This document shows positions 43,908 to 52,200 of a stretch of DNA of 64,000 bases, in pieces. The notes beneath the pieces are model-generated. The model saw only the letters and a program-made list of their open reading frames with translations. It ran no database searches and was not told where the DNA came from. The DNA is from Mesorhizobium sangaii. GTDB lineage: Bacteria > Pseudomonadota > Alphaproteobacteria > Rhizobiales > Rhizobiaceae. The translations under genes were made by a program, and so were the position numbers. Within the stretch, counting starts at the first letter, position 1; the number at the start of each line of letters is the position of its first letter. Where the stretch lies: contig NZ_JACHEF010000001.1 of NCBI RefSeq assembly GCF_014207355.1, positions 1,681,812-1,745,811 on the forward strand. The letters are read 5' to 3'.

Positions 43908-44481
43908 CTACCGGATCGCCCAGGGGTTGGCCTACGCCAGCCTGCTGGGCGTGGCGTTGGCGCTACCAGTCCAAGACTTAGCCCAGGCGAGATCGAGCCT
44001 TTCGGATCGGCCGCCGTTGCCGGCGATGGGGCCCAGCCTGCGCAAGTCGGTTGCCTTTGCAACCACAGAGCAGCCGGGGACGATCATCATCCGCAAGAAC
44101 GAGAAAGCGCTTTACCTGGTGACTCGCCAGGGCCAGGCGCTCCGCTACCAGATCAGCGTCGGGCGCGACGGTTTTGGCTGGACGGGCGTCGTCAAGGTGG
44201 GAGCGAAGACCGAATGGCCGGAGTGGCGCCCGCCGCAGGAAATGCGGGCCCGCCAACCGGAGCTGCCGAAAATGGTGCCCGCCGGCCCCTACAACCCCCT
44301 CGGCGCAAGGGCGCTCTACCTGCTTCGCGACGGTCGCGACACGCTCTACCGGATACACGGCACCAACGATCCGTCCGGTGTCGGTTTCGACGGGACATCG
44401 GGATGTTTTCGGCTTACCAACACCGATGTGATCGATCTTTTCAAGCGCGTCGCGGTCGGCGCGAAGGTGGTGGTCCAATGA
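43888..44481 (+). CDS. L,D-transpeptidase (YkuD family) in the pilus operon
   Basis: The protein has 197 residues. The start overlaps the end of cpaE by 20 bases, so it is translationally tied to the pilus operon. An N-terminal export segment (residues 9-28) is followed by the YkuD core: GTIIIRKNEKALYLVTRQG near 64, ISVGRDGFGWTG, and the active-site region RIHGTNDPSGVGFDGTSGCF with SGC-F-R. These enzymes make 3-3 cross-links in peptidoglycan or attach proteins to it. A local role in letting the pilus machine pass the cell wall is plausible but not shown. Confidence 0.87.
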   Translation: MTLLHASYRIAQGLAYASLLGVALALPVQDLAQARSSLSDRPPLPAMGPSLRKSVAFATTEQPGTIIIRKNEKALYLVTRQGQALRYQISVGRDGFGWTGVVKVGAKTEWPEWRPPQEMRARQPELPKMVPAGPYNPLGARALYLLRDGRDTLYRIHGTNDPSGVGFDGTSGCFRLTNTDVIDLFKRVAVGAKVVVQ

Positions 44482-45074
44482 CGATGATCAGCGAACCGGA
44501 CATGCCGGCTATCGATATCGGAAACCACGAACAGCCCGAACAGGACGCCATCGAGAAACCCAGCAAGATAAAGACGATCGGCATTCTCATCGCCAGCGGC
44601 GGCTTGCTGCTCACCGTGGTCAACATGGCGGCCGCGATCTATCTCTATCGCGGCATGAGCGACCTGCGTTTCGTCGAAGCGCGGCTGGAGCAGCTCGGAG
44701 CGTTCGAGCAGCGGATCGCGGCACGGCTCGACACGGTCAACAACGGCTTCCAGAGCCGCTTCGAGAAACTGGACAGCCAACTGCAAGGCAGCTTCAACGA
44801 GATCAATAGCAACGTTGCCCAGCTGGCACTGACTAGGCCGATCGCCGGCGGCGAGGCCGTGTCGGGTGCTCCGGAACCGCCCGAGATCACCACCAGCACG
44901 CTGGCGGAGGCGCCCGAAGCTGTCGAAGGCGCGAGCGCGAGCGAATCCGGTGTCATCGAAGCGCCGCGTGCGCCCAGGAAAAGGGCCGCACCGGCGTCAC
45001 CCCCTCCCCCAAGCTCCAACTACCAGCGCATCCAGCAGCCTGACGGCAAGGTCTATTACAAGAGGATCAATTAG
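44478..45074 (+). CDS. Membrane-anchored coiled-coil protein, last gene of the pilus operon
   Basis: The protein has 198 residues; its ATG overlaps the L,D-transpeptidase stop by four bases (ATGA). An acidic cytoplasmic start (about 30 residues) is followed by a membrane helix (IGILIASGGLLLTVVNMAAAIYL, about 34-56). A coiled coil follows (about 57-110, LRFVEARLEQLGAFEQRIAA), then a Pro/Ala-rich tail ending SSNYQRIQQPDGKVYYKRIN. No family recognised. Co-translation with the transpeptidase and pilus genes suggests a structural or positioning role. Confidence 0.75.
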   Translation: MTMISEPDMPAIDIGNHEQPEQDAIEKPSKIKTIGILIASGGLLLTVVNMAAAIYLYRGMSDLRFVEARLEQLGAFEQRIAARLDTVNNGFQSRFEKLDSQLQGSFNEINSNVAQLALTRPIAGGEAVSGAPEPPEITTSTLAEAPEAVEGASASESGVIEAPRAPRKRAAPASPPPPSSNYQRIQQPDGKVYYKRIN

Positions 45075-45167
45075 ACATCGTAGGGCATGGATTTGGGCAG
45101 GGCGCAGGTTGCGAACGCCGCCTGCTCCAACGCTTTGTCCCGACGCAACTCCGGACGGAAAATTGCT

Positions 45168-45704
45168 CTAGAGATCGCGCCGCAAGGCCAAGATGCGGAC
45201 GGTCCGGGCTTCGGACCGCGCCCGCGCTTCGGCGAGGAAGGCGACGTGGCAGTATGCACAGGCTGCAGTGCCCAGAACCAGCAACAGGCTGCCCTTCAAG
45301 GTGAAATTGACCGTCAGCGAGAACGGAAAACCGCTGGGCGAGGTGAAGGTAGCGATCGTGCTCGCCGTTTCCGAGTGGCTGCCGACCGCGACCATCAGCC
45401 CGGCGAAGATCAGGGCGATGTGGTTGGCGAGAAAGAAAAAAGCCGACCTTCTGGTGTGGCATGCTACCCAGCACACGATCGATGCGGCGGCAAGGATGGC
45501 GGCGTCGACAGCCATCGATTCACCCAGATTGAAATCGATCTGCTGCCAAAGTATCGTCGACAACGGGCGCAGTTCAAGCCATATCCACCACGCGGTCGGG
45601 CTGGCTGGATAGGCTCCCAACAAGAAGGTCGCCATGCGTTCCCCAGCGAGGATCGCAAGAATGAGAAACGGGAAGGCAAAAAGCAGAAGCGGCTTGCGTT
45701 TCAT
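45168..45704 (-). CDS. Hypothetical four-helix membrane protein
   Basis: The protein has 178 residues from ATG 45704. Hydrophobic segments are at about residues 5-25, 60-80, 86-106 and 135-155, and the C-terminus is Arg-rich (ARARSEARTVRILALRRDL). No family recognised. It converges with the pilus operon. Function unknown. Confidence 0.65.
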   Translation of the reverse strand: MKRKPLLLFAFPFLILAILAGERMATFLLGAYPASPTAWWIWLELRPLSTILWQQIDFNLGESMAVDAAILAAASIVCWVACHTRRSAFFFLANHIALIFAGLMVAVGSHSETASTIATFTSPSGFPFSLTVNFTLKGSLLLVLGTAACAYCHVAFLAEARARSEARTVRILALRRDL

Positions 45705-45858
45705 GTTCCCTCGCCAATCTGCCTGTGACGATAGACCGCGAAGATTGCGCAAGGCTTAACGCCCCTGGCGACCACTGGCAGCAAAGCTTGCTGATCGGCG
45801 TCGTCGGAATGAGCGAGGGATGTTTGCGGCCCGGACAGCAGAGACGGGTTTCGCCCGA

Positions 45859-46254
45859 CTAAAGATTGAAGACGTGCGAGGCCGTCAGCCCGGCGAGCAG
45901 CACGCCCGCAAGGAGAGCGATGATCGAGGCGAGGAACCAGCGCAGCGTGACCTGATAAACCGGCTCGTCGTCGTCTCGTGGGAGCAACGACCGCCACAGC
46001 GCAACGAACTGAAGGACGATGGCCATTGCCAGCAGGAGCGTCGCCAGGATCGAGGCAACCGTCCATCCACCTTCAACTTCGAAATTCCAGTACCGCAGGA
46101 AAAGAAGCGAAAATCCGAGCAGCACGGTGATCGCGGAGATGACACCCTGTCGGTAGCCAGCGGGCAAGGGAACTCTGCGCTGTAAACCTGTTTCCTGCTG
46201 GTGATCGATCTGGCGATCGGGATCGTCGTCCGGGCGGTTGGGCTGGTCGGTCAT
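45859..46254 (-). CDS. Hypothetical membrane protein
   Basis: The protein has 131 residues from ATG 46254 (a GTG three codons upstream is possible). A polar N-terminus (DQPNRPDDDPDRQIDHQQE) is followed by three to four membrane helices (QGVISAITVLLGFSLLFLRYW; TVASILATLLLAMAIVLQFVA; FLASIIALLAGVLLAGLTA). No family recognised. 154 bases separate it from the next leftward gene. Confidence 0.65.
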   Translation of the reverse strand: MTDQPNRPDDDPDRQIDHQQETGLQRRVPLPAGYRQGVISAITVLLGFSLLFLRYWNFEVEGGWTVASILATLLLAMAIVLQFVALWRSLLPRDDDEPVYQVTLRWFLASIIALLAGVLLAGLTASHVFNL

Positions 46255-46540
46255 GCCGTTCACAATATCGCCGGCGTCGGCATCGTCAAATGGTGACGAT
46301 TTTCAAGGTATCGCTCGCCGTGGACGATGCGGATCTTGGCCGGGCGCATCGCCGCTTGCAGGGACTCAAAGCTCCAGACATCGGCTTTGACCTCCAAGCT
46401 GACGTAAGGTCAGAAATTGAATGACTCGAGTGCACTGCTCCAATAGTCTGGTCCTTGATAGTCAGCGGGGAGTTAGCCCCGTAACCCTTAAGGCCCCCCG
46501 GGCGCGGTCGAAGCAAGGATGATACTCAGGGAGATCAGCT
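46255..46540. other. Region upstream of the nitrile hydratase operon
   Basis: About 285 bases. A 44-codon frame at 46290-46424 (plus) reads like protein (VSLAVDDADLGRAHRRLQGL) but has no ribosome site, and may be a gene remnant. A MerR-type promoter-like dyad lies at 46387-46417. The nitrile hydratase ribosome site (agggag) ends the region. Confidence 0.4.
46387..46417 (+). promoter_or_regulatory. MerR-type promoter-like dyad upstream of nthA
   Basis: A TTGACC hexamer (46387-46392) is followed by a 19-base spacer and AGAAAT (46412-46417). The spacer carries a GACCT...AGGTC dyad (46389-46393, 46407-46411). Long 19-bp spacers with a central dyad are the mark of MerR-regulated promoters. The -10 match is weak and the site overlaps a possible small reading frame, so this is tentative. 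Confidence 0.3.
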
Positions 46541-47188
46541 GTGAGTTCATACGATTCCGACAAGGTTGCCAAACTTCATCGGGAATTGCACAGCCATCTT
46601 CCGCCTGAACCGGCGCTTCGCCTGAAAGCACTGGAGACGGTTCTGGTCGAGAAAGGCTTTCTGGCGGCCGACGCCGTGGACAAGTGGCTCGACGACTACT
46701 CGGAAAACGTGGGTCCGATGAATGGAGCCAAGGTCATCGCGCGGGCGTGGACTGATCGCGAGTTCGCCGAACGCCTGGCGAAACATGCGGCCGAGGCGTT
46801 TTCGGAAATCATCCCAAGCGTCAGGAAGGATTACCCCCTTGTCGCAGTGTTCAACACGCCTGAGATCCACAACGTTGTCGTTTGTACGTTGTGCTCCTGC
46901 TATCCAGTCGGAATCTTGGGAATGTCTCCATCTTGGTACAAGTCGACCGAGTACCGGGCGCGAGTGGTTCGCGATCCGCGTGGCGTTCTCGCCGAATTCG
47001 GAACCGACCTGTCGGACAAGGTTGAGGTCAAGGTGTGGGACTCGACCTCGGACCGCCGGTACATGGTGGTCCCGCAGCGTCCAGAAAGGACGGATGGCTG
47101 GACCGAAGAGGACCTCGCCGGCCTCGTGACGCGCAATGCAATGATCGGGACGATGAGGGATCTGTCGCCAAAGCAGGAGGTGGGGTGA
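46541..47188 (+). CDS. nthA: Nitrile hydratase alpha subunit, cobalt type
   Basis: The protein has 215 residues with a GTG start after AGGGAG. The metal claw is VCTLCSCYPVGIL near residue 112; Thr and Tyr in VCTLCSCY mark the cobalt form (the iron form has VCSLCSCT). RALKAL-type helix, then WYKSTEYRARVVRDPRGVLAEFG, follow as in the family. It hydrates nitriles to amides together with the beta subunit. The two claw cysteines flanking the middle Ser must be oxidised, which the activator assists. No amidase lies in the operon. Confidence 0.93.
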   Translation: MSSYDSDKVAKLHRELHSHLPPEPALRLKALETVLVEKGFLAADAVDKWLDDYSENVGPMNGAKVIARAWTDREFAERLAKHAAEAFSEIIPSVRKDYPLVAVFNTPEIHNVVVCTLCSCYPVGILGMSPSWYKSTEYRARVVRDPRGVLAEFGTDLSDKVEVKVWDSTSDRRYMVVPQRPERTDGWTEEDLAGLVTRNAMIGTMRDLSPKQEVG

Positions 47189-47826
47189 TGGATACGGTAC
47201 ACGACCTCGGCGGCAGACAAGGGTTCAGACCGATCCCTAACGTCGCAGAAGATGACTCGGCTCTGTTTTCCGATGAATGGAGGGCCCGCACATGGGCGAT
47301 CGCCATGATGTCGATGAAAAAGCTGACGACGGATCGCACGGGCTGGACGCTCGATTGGTATCGCCACGTCTTGGAAAGGCTTCCCCCGGACGCCTACCTC
47401 GGCCTCGACTATTTCGAGAAATGGATTCTGGCCATGATGGTCACGTCTGTGGATGAAGGCGTCGCGGGCGTTCAGGAGTTCTTCGATGGCAGGGCCTCAA
47501 GTCGAACCTTCGAATACGAGTCGCCCAGGCCTGCGGTCGAGGTCCCGCCCACAGGGGCGAGGTTCAAAGCTGGCGACAAGGTTGTGGCACGGCGCGACAT
47601 CGCCACAATGCACACGCGGCTGACGGGGTATGTCCGCGGCCGGCTCGGGATTGTCGACAGCATGAACGGACCACAGCCTTTGCCCGATGAGAAAGCTGTC
47701 GGCACGATACGGCGCGAGCAGACATACGTCGTGCGGTTTCGCATGTCGGATCTTTGGCCTGAAGCCGGCGACAGCGCAGACAGCCTGCTGATCGACATGT
47801 GGGACAGCTATCTTGAGCCGGCCTGA
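47188..47826 (+). CDS. nthB: Nitrile hydratase beta subunit
   Basis: The protein has 212 residues; the ATG overlaps the nthA stop by one base. The N-terminal signature is MDTVHDLGGRQGFRPIP. The SH3-like C-terminal half shows FKAGDKVVARRDIATMHTRL-type, YVRGRLGIVDSMNG, and TYVVRFRMSDLWPEAG with a final DMWDSYLEPA. It forms the heterodimer with NthA and helps close the active site. Confidence 0.92.
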   Translation: MDTVHDLGGRQGFRPIPNVAEDDSALFSDEWRARTWAIAMMSMKKLTTDRTGWTLDWYRHVLERLPPDAYLGLDYFEKWILAMMVTSVDEGVAGVQEFFDGRASSRTFEYESPRPAVEVPPTGARFKAGDKVVARRDIATMHTRLTGYVRGRLGIVDSMNGPQPLPDEKAVGTIRREQTYVVRFRMSDLWPEAGDSADSLLIDMWDSYLEPA

Positions 47827-48163
47827 GATTGCCCGTCGCGCGCGGCGCCATCGCGATGGCGAACCTGTCTTCTCCGAGCAATGGCACGCTCAGGTCATTG
47901 CGTTGGTCGACCTGCTCATCGCCGACGGAAAGATCGAAGCCGAGGATTGGTCTCAGACCCTGGGCGCCGAGCTTGATCGACGGGTGACCGATACTTCCAT
48001 GGACACCGACGCGATCTATTACGGGGCCTTTCTCAGCGCTCTGGAGCAGATCCTGGACAGGAGCCAGTTCGCCCTACGAGCCGAGGTGGACAGACGCCAA
48101 CAGGATTGGCGAAACGCTTACCTGAATACACCGCATGGCAAGCCAGTTGCCCTGGCAGATTAG
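47813..48163 (+). CDS. Nitrile hydratase activator/accessory protein
   Basis: The protein has 116 residues from a TTG that overlaps nthB by 14 bases. The sequence EPVFSEQWHAQVIALVDLLIADGKIEAEDWSQTLG resembles the N-terminal part of a beta subunit, as expected for the small p14K-type activators of cobalt nitrile hydratases. They carry alpha subunit and metal during self-subunit swapping. Third and last gene of the operon. Confidence 0.82.
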   Translation: MSRPEIARRARRHRDGEPVFSEQWHAQVIALVDLLIADGKIEAEDWSQTLGAELDRRVTDTSMDTDAIYYGAFLSALEQILDRSQFALRAEVDRRQQDWRNAYLNTPHGKPVALAD

Positions 48164-48252
48164 TCAGCGGGCCTGCAACCGAGGTCACGCTGGATCGTGA
48201 GCTGAATGGCTGCTTTTGCCAACTGGATGCTCGAAGCCGCCGATCTGCAGGA

Positions 48253-49113
48253 TTACCGGCCCGGCACCTGAGCGATCCCGTTGCAATCGACCGTGCGGTC
48301 TGAACGCGCGGTGTAGGCGGCATAGATCACCTGACCCTTGTTCATGGAGATTTCACGTACCAGCTTTCGACGGACCGCGGTGGCGAACATGGCGGCCTCG
48401 GTGACGCCGATTGTAAATGCGTCTGGCCCGCCAATGACGCAGCGCTCGAAATAGGATTGCAGGTTGGAGCGGTCGTACATCGCAAACCCGTCGGCCCCGC
48501 CAATGCGGGGCATTGCGATAGGCAGCCCGTTGATCGTCACGCCTTCCGCCAGAAGAACCTCCCGGATGGGGTCAAGGAGCGCTCCGGCATTGTTGGGTCC
48601 GTCGCCGGATACGTCAATAACCCTGCGCGGGCTGCGCAAGCCACTCTCCGCGAACAGATCATTCGCGGCCGACAATGCGCCGGAAATCGACGTTCCGCGG
48701 CCTTCGGTCAACGGCAGCGCCGCGAGCCTGTCCGCCAAAGTCAGAACGTCTTCGAGGCTTTCGACAATTGTCCAAGGCACAATGACTGTTTGCTGACGTG
48801 GCCCCGCCCACTCCAGATAGAGCACGGCGATCCTGCCCCGCTCTCCCGACTTGATTGCCCTCGCGATGTCCGCGTGGCGGAAGGCATCGACGTAGCCGTC
48901 GCGTTGCACTCTTTGCTCGACTTTGCTCATCGAGGGCGAGACGTCCACGGCAAGGATCAATTGCAGATCGACTTCGGCCAGGTCGTCTGCGCGACGGTCG
49001 GTCGAGTGAACCTGTGACGCCATCGCGAAGAACAGACCGAGCAGGCAGACGCCCGTGAGCCGTAGCACCGGTCTTGCACCCGCACATCGAGCAATCTGCA
49101 CCAGGTAGTCCAT
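48253..49113 (-). CDS. DUF1194 von Willebrand factor A domain protein, secreted
   Basis: The protein has 286 residues from ATG 49113. An N-terminal export segment (about residues 18-34) is followed by a vWA domain with a full MIDAS: DVSPSM near 53, the Thr in EGRGTSISGAL near 138, and SGDGPNN near 168. DUF1194 proteins are metal-dependent binding modules of unknown partner. It is divergent from the STAND-WD40 gene, with 100 bases between starts, and converges with the nitrile hydratase operon. Confidence 0.87.
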   Translation of the reverse strand: MDYLVQIARCAGARPVLRLTGVCLLGLFFAMASQVHSTDRRADDLAEVDLQLILAVDVSPSMSKVEQRVQRDGYVDAFRHADIARAIKSGERGRIAVLYLEWAGPRQQTVIVPWTIVESLEDVLTLADRLAALPLTEGRGTSISGALSAANDLFAESGLRSPRRVIDVSGDGPNNAGALLDPIREVLLAEGVTINGLPIAMPRIGGADGFAMYDRSNLQSYFERCVIGGPDAFTIGVTEAAMFATAVRRKLVREISMNKGQVIYAAYTARSDRTVDCNGIAQVPGR

Positions 49114-49213
49114 GGCTAGCCTCTCGCTGGCATTGCAATTGTCGGCCCGAGGCGTCTCTTGGGTCACGAATGGCTTCCGATCATTCGCCGAAATCTGCTC
49201 CCCACCGGTCCGA

Positions 49214-52200
49214 ATGGTGATGACTCTTCGCAGCGCGAACCGTGCTAAGATCGAAGAATTGGACTGCGGCTTCGTGCGTGAGGGAACCGGCTTGAATAGC
49301 TCGCCGCCCACGACGTTCGTACTCAACGGCATTACCGCCGATCTGAGCAGCGAGACCCTGCGCGACAAGTCCAACAGGACAATCGCACTTCGCCACCAGA
49401 CATTCGCGGTGCTTCGCCACCTTCTGGAGAACGCTGATCGCGTCATCACCAAGGACGACCTGATGAAGGCGGTCTGGAACGGGATAGCCGTGACCGATGA
49501 CAGCCTGGTGCAATGCATTCACGAGATCCGTGCGGCGCTCAACGACAATCGGCAGGCCGTCGTGCAGACAGTGCCGAGGCGCGGCTACAGGCTGGTCCTT
49601 CCCTCAAATGCCGGACCGAGAATGGCCACCATCCTGGCCGCCAAGTTGGCCGCCGGGGGTCAGCCGACAGGCAAGGATAAGCGGATCTCCGCTGCAACTT
49701 TCCGGGCATACAGGCAGATCATCGATCGGCTGCTTGTTCAACATGCAGGCGGTGTGTTCTGGAGCGCCGAAGAGAGCGTGGTCGCCGAGTTTACCGGCCC
49801 TGTCGAGGCGATGCGGTGTGCGGGCGAGATCCAGCACGACGTCGATAGGCGGAACTGCGAAGTTCCCGAGACAAAGCGCCTGCGTTTCCGCATCGGCATT
49901 CACCTGGGTTATGTCGTCGCCGAGGGCGACTACCTCGCGGGCGAGGCCGTCGAGGTCGCCGCTCATCTGCAAACATTGTCACGACCGGGCGGGATTTGCG
50001 TCACGGAAGCGGTCCACGCCCAGGCTCAAGACCGACTCTCGCTGGAGTTCGTCGATTTCGGCGAGCACAAGCTGAAGAACGTCGGACGCGCCCTGCGCAT
50101 CTACCGCGTACCCCTTGCTTCGGAGGAAACGGTCAGGTCGCCATTTCGCGGTCTCGATGCCTTCGAATTCGAAGATGCCGATCTCTTCTTCGGCCGAGCG
50201 CGGGCGATTGCTGCCTGCACTGCAAGACTGGAGCGGCAGGCAGCCAGCGGTACGGCATTCCTGCTCATCTACGGGATGAGCGGTTGCGGCAAGTCTTCCC
50301 TCCTGCGCGCTGGCCTGCTGCCATCATTGACCCGGCCTGGAGCCGTGGCGGGCATATCCTTGTGGCGCCGCTGCCTGATCCGCCTCTCCGAAGGACCGGA
50401 TGCATTCGCTGTGTTGGCTGCGGCACTGCTTAGCGAAGCTGCTCTGCCGGAGCTGTCTCGCGAAGGAACAGCCGCGGAGTTTGCTCTGCTCTGCAGGAGC
50501 GCGCCGGATCGGGCGCTGGCGATGGTCCGACAGGCACTTGGCAAGGCCGCCGGGTCGGCCCGCTCGCAGATCAGATTGCTTGTCGCCATCGATCAGCTGG
50601 AGGAGCTGTTCACGACAGAGAGGCAGCCGGCTACGCGTGAGGCCCTTGTGCGGCTCATGGCGGTGCTAGCCGCGAGCGGACTGGTCTGGGTGATCGCGGC
50701 GATCCGTTCGGACTTTTTTCACCGCTGCGGAGAGGTCCAGGGTTTCTCGGCGCTCAAGGACGGCCTCTCCAGCTACGAACTCCTGCCGCCGACTGGTCCA
50801 GAGATCGGGCAGATCATCCGCGAACCGGCGGGCGTTGCCGGGCTCCGCTTTGAGGAGAGCGCCGAGTTGGGGCGGCTCGACGATGTGCTGCAGGAGGCAG
50901 CAGCTGCCGATCCCGGATCTTTGCCGCTTCTCGAGTTTGTGCTCGACGCATTGTATCAGGCCGGCCGCCAGCACCGAGTTCTCACCTTTGCGCATTATCG
51001 CGCGCTCGGCGGGCTCGAAGGCGCAATCGCGCGCCGCGCCGATGAAGTCGTAGACTTGCTCGCGCCCGAGATCCAGGAGGCCTTACCCGCGGTACTGGGC
51101 GCCCTCACCACAGCAAGTCCAAGCGATGAAACGGTGACGGCACGTCCGGCCCCGCTCATCGAAGTTGCAGGCACTCCCGCGCGATCGGCTCTCGTCAGGG
51201 CCTTGATCGACGCACGGCTCCTCGTCAGCGATGAGGACGCCGCAGGGCATGTCTTCGTCCGCGTTGCACATGAAGCACTGTTGAGCCGTTGGCCGCGCGC
51301 CAGTGACATTGTGAATGCAAACCGGAACTTCCTCGAGACGCGCGACCGCCTGAGGGCCGACGCCCACCGTTGGCACCTGGAGAACAGGAATCGAGAGCTT
51401 CTCCTTCCGTCCGGCAAACGTCTCGCGGAGGGCGAAGAGCTGCTGGCGTCAAGACGGGAGGAGGTCGACGATGACGTCCTTGAATACATCGAGGCGTCTT
51501 TGCGAGCCCATCAGCTGAGAGAGGAGAAGGACCGGCAGGCAGAGCTGGCGCTGATCGAGGCCGCGGAAGAGGCAAAACGCGAGCGCCTGGAGCGGGAGGC
51601 CGAGCGCCGGAGCCTCGCGGCTGCTGCGGCAAACCGGCTAGCCGGACGTACGCGCAATGCCGCGATTGTGGCGATATTGCTCGCTCTCGTGGCGGGCGCA
51701 GGCGCACTGGTCGCCTTCAGGGCGCAGGAGGAAGCAAGGTGGCAACGCGACCAGGCGCTGCGCAACCAGTCTCTTTCGCTTTCCTTTCTTTCACAGCAGT
51801 CCACGGCGACAGGCAACACCGAGGCTGCGATCCTGTTGGCGCTCGAAGCACTGCCCTCGAAAGACCAGTCCGAGCGGCCATATCTCTTTGAGGCGGAGGC
51901 AGCCCTCTTCAAGGCCCTGCTGGCACACCATCAGATCAAAATCTTCCGGCATGGCGCCGGCGTCGCGGATGCGGCGTTCAATCCGAGCGGCGATCACATC
52001 GTCACCGCATCCTACGATAAAACTGCGGGCGTCTGGGACATCTCCAGCGGTGCCGAAACTGCGGTTCTAAAAGGTCATGGAGGGGCAGTCGAGAGGGCTG
52101 AATTCAGCCCGGACGGGAGCCGTATCCTGACGGCCGCGAGGGACGGCACTGCACGCGTCTGGAATGCCCTCTCGGGAGAACAGCTCTTCATCCTGCAGCC

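Noticed and set aside
46290..46424. 44-codon frame upstream of nthA as a real gene
   Set aside because: The protein-like reading lacks a ribosome site and known relatives. It is kept only as a possible remnant in the intergenic entry.
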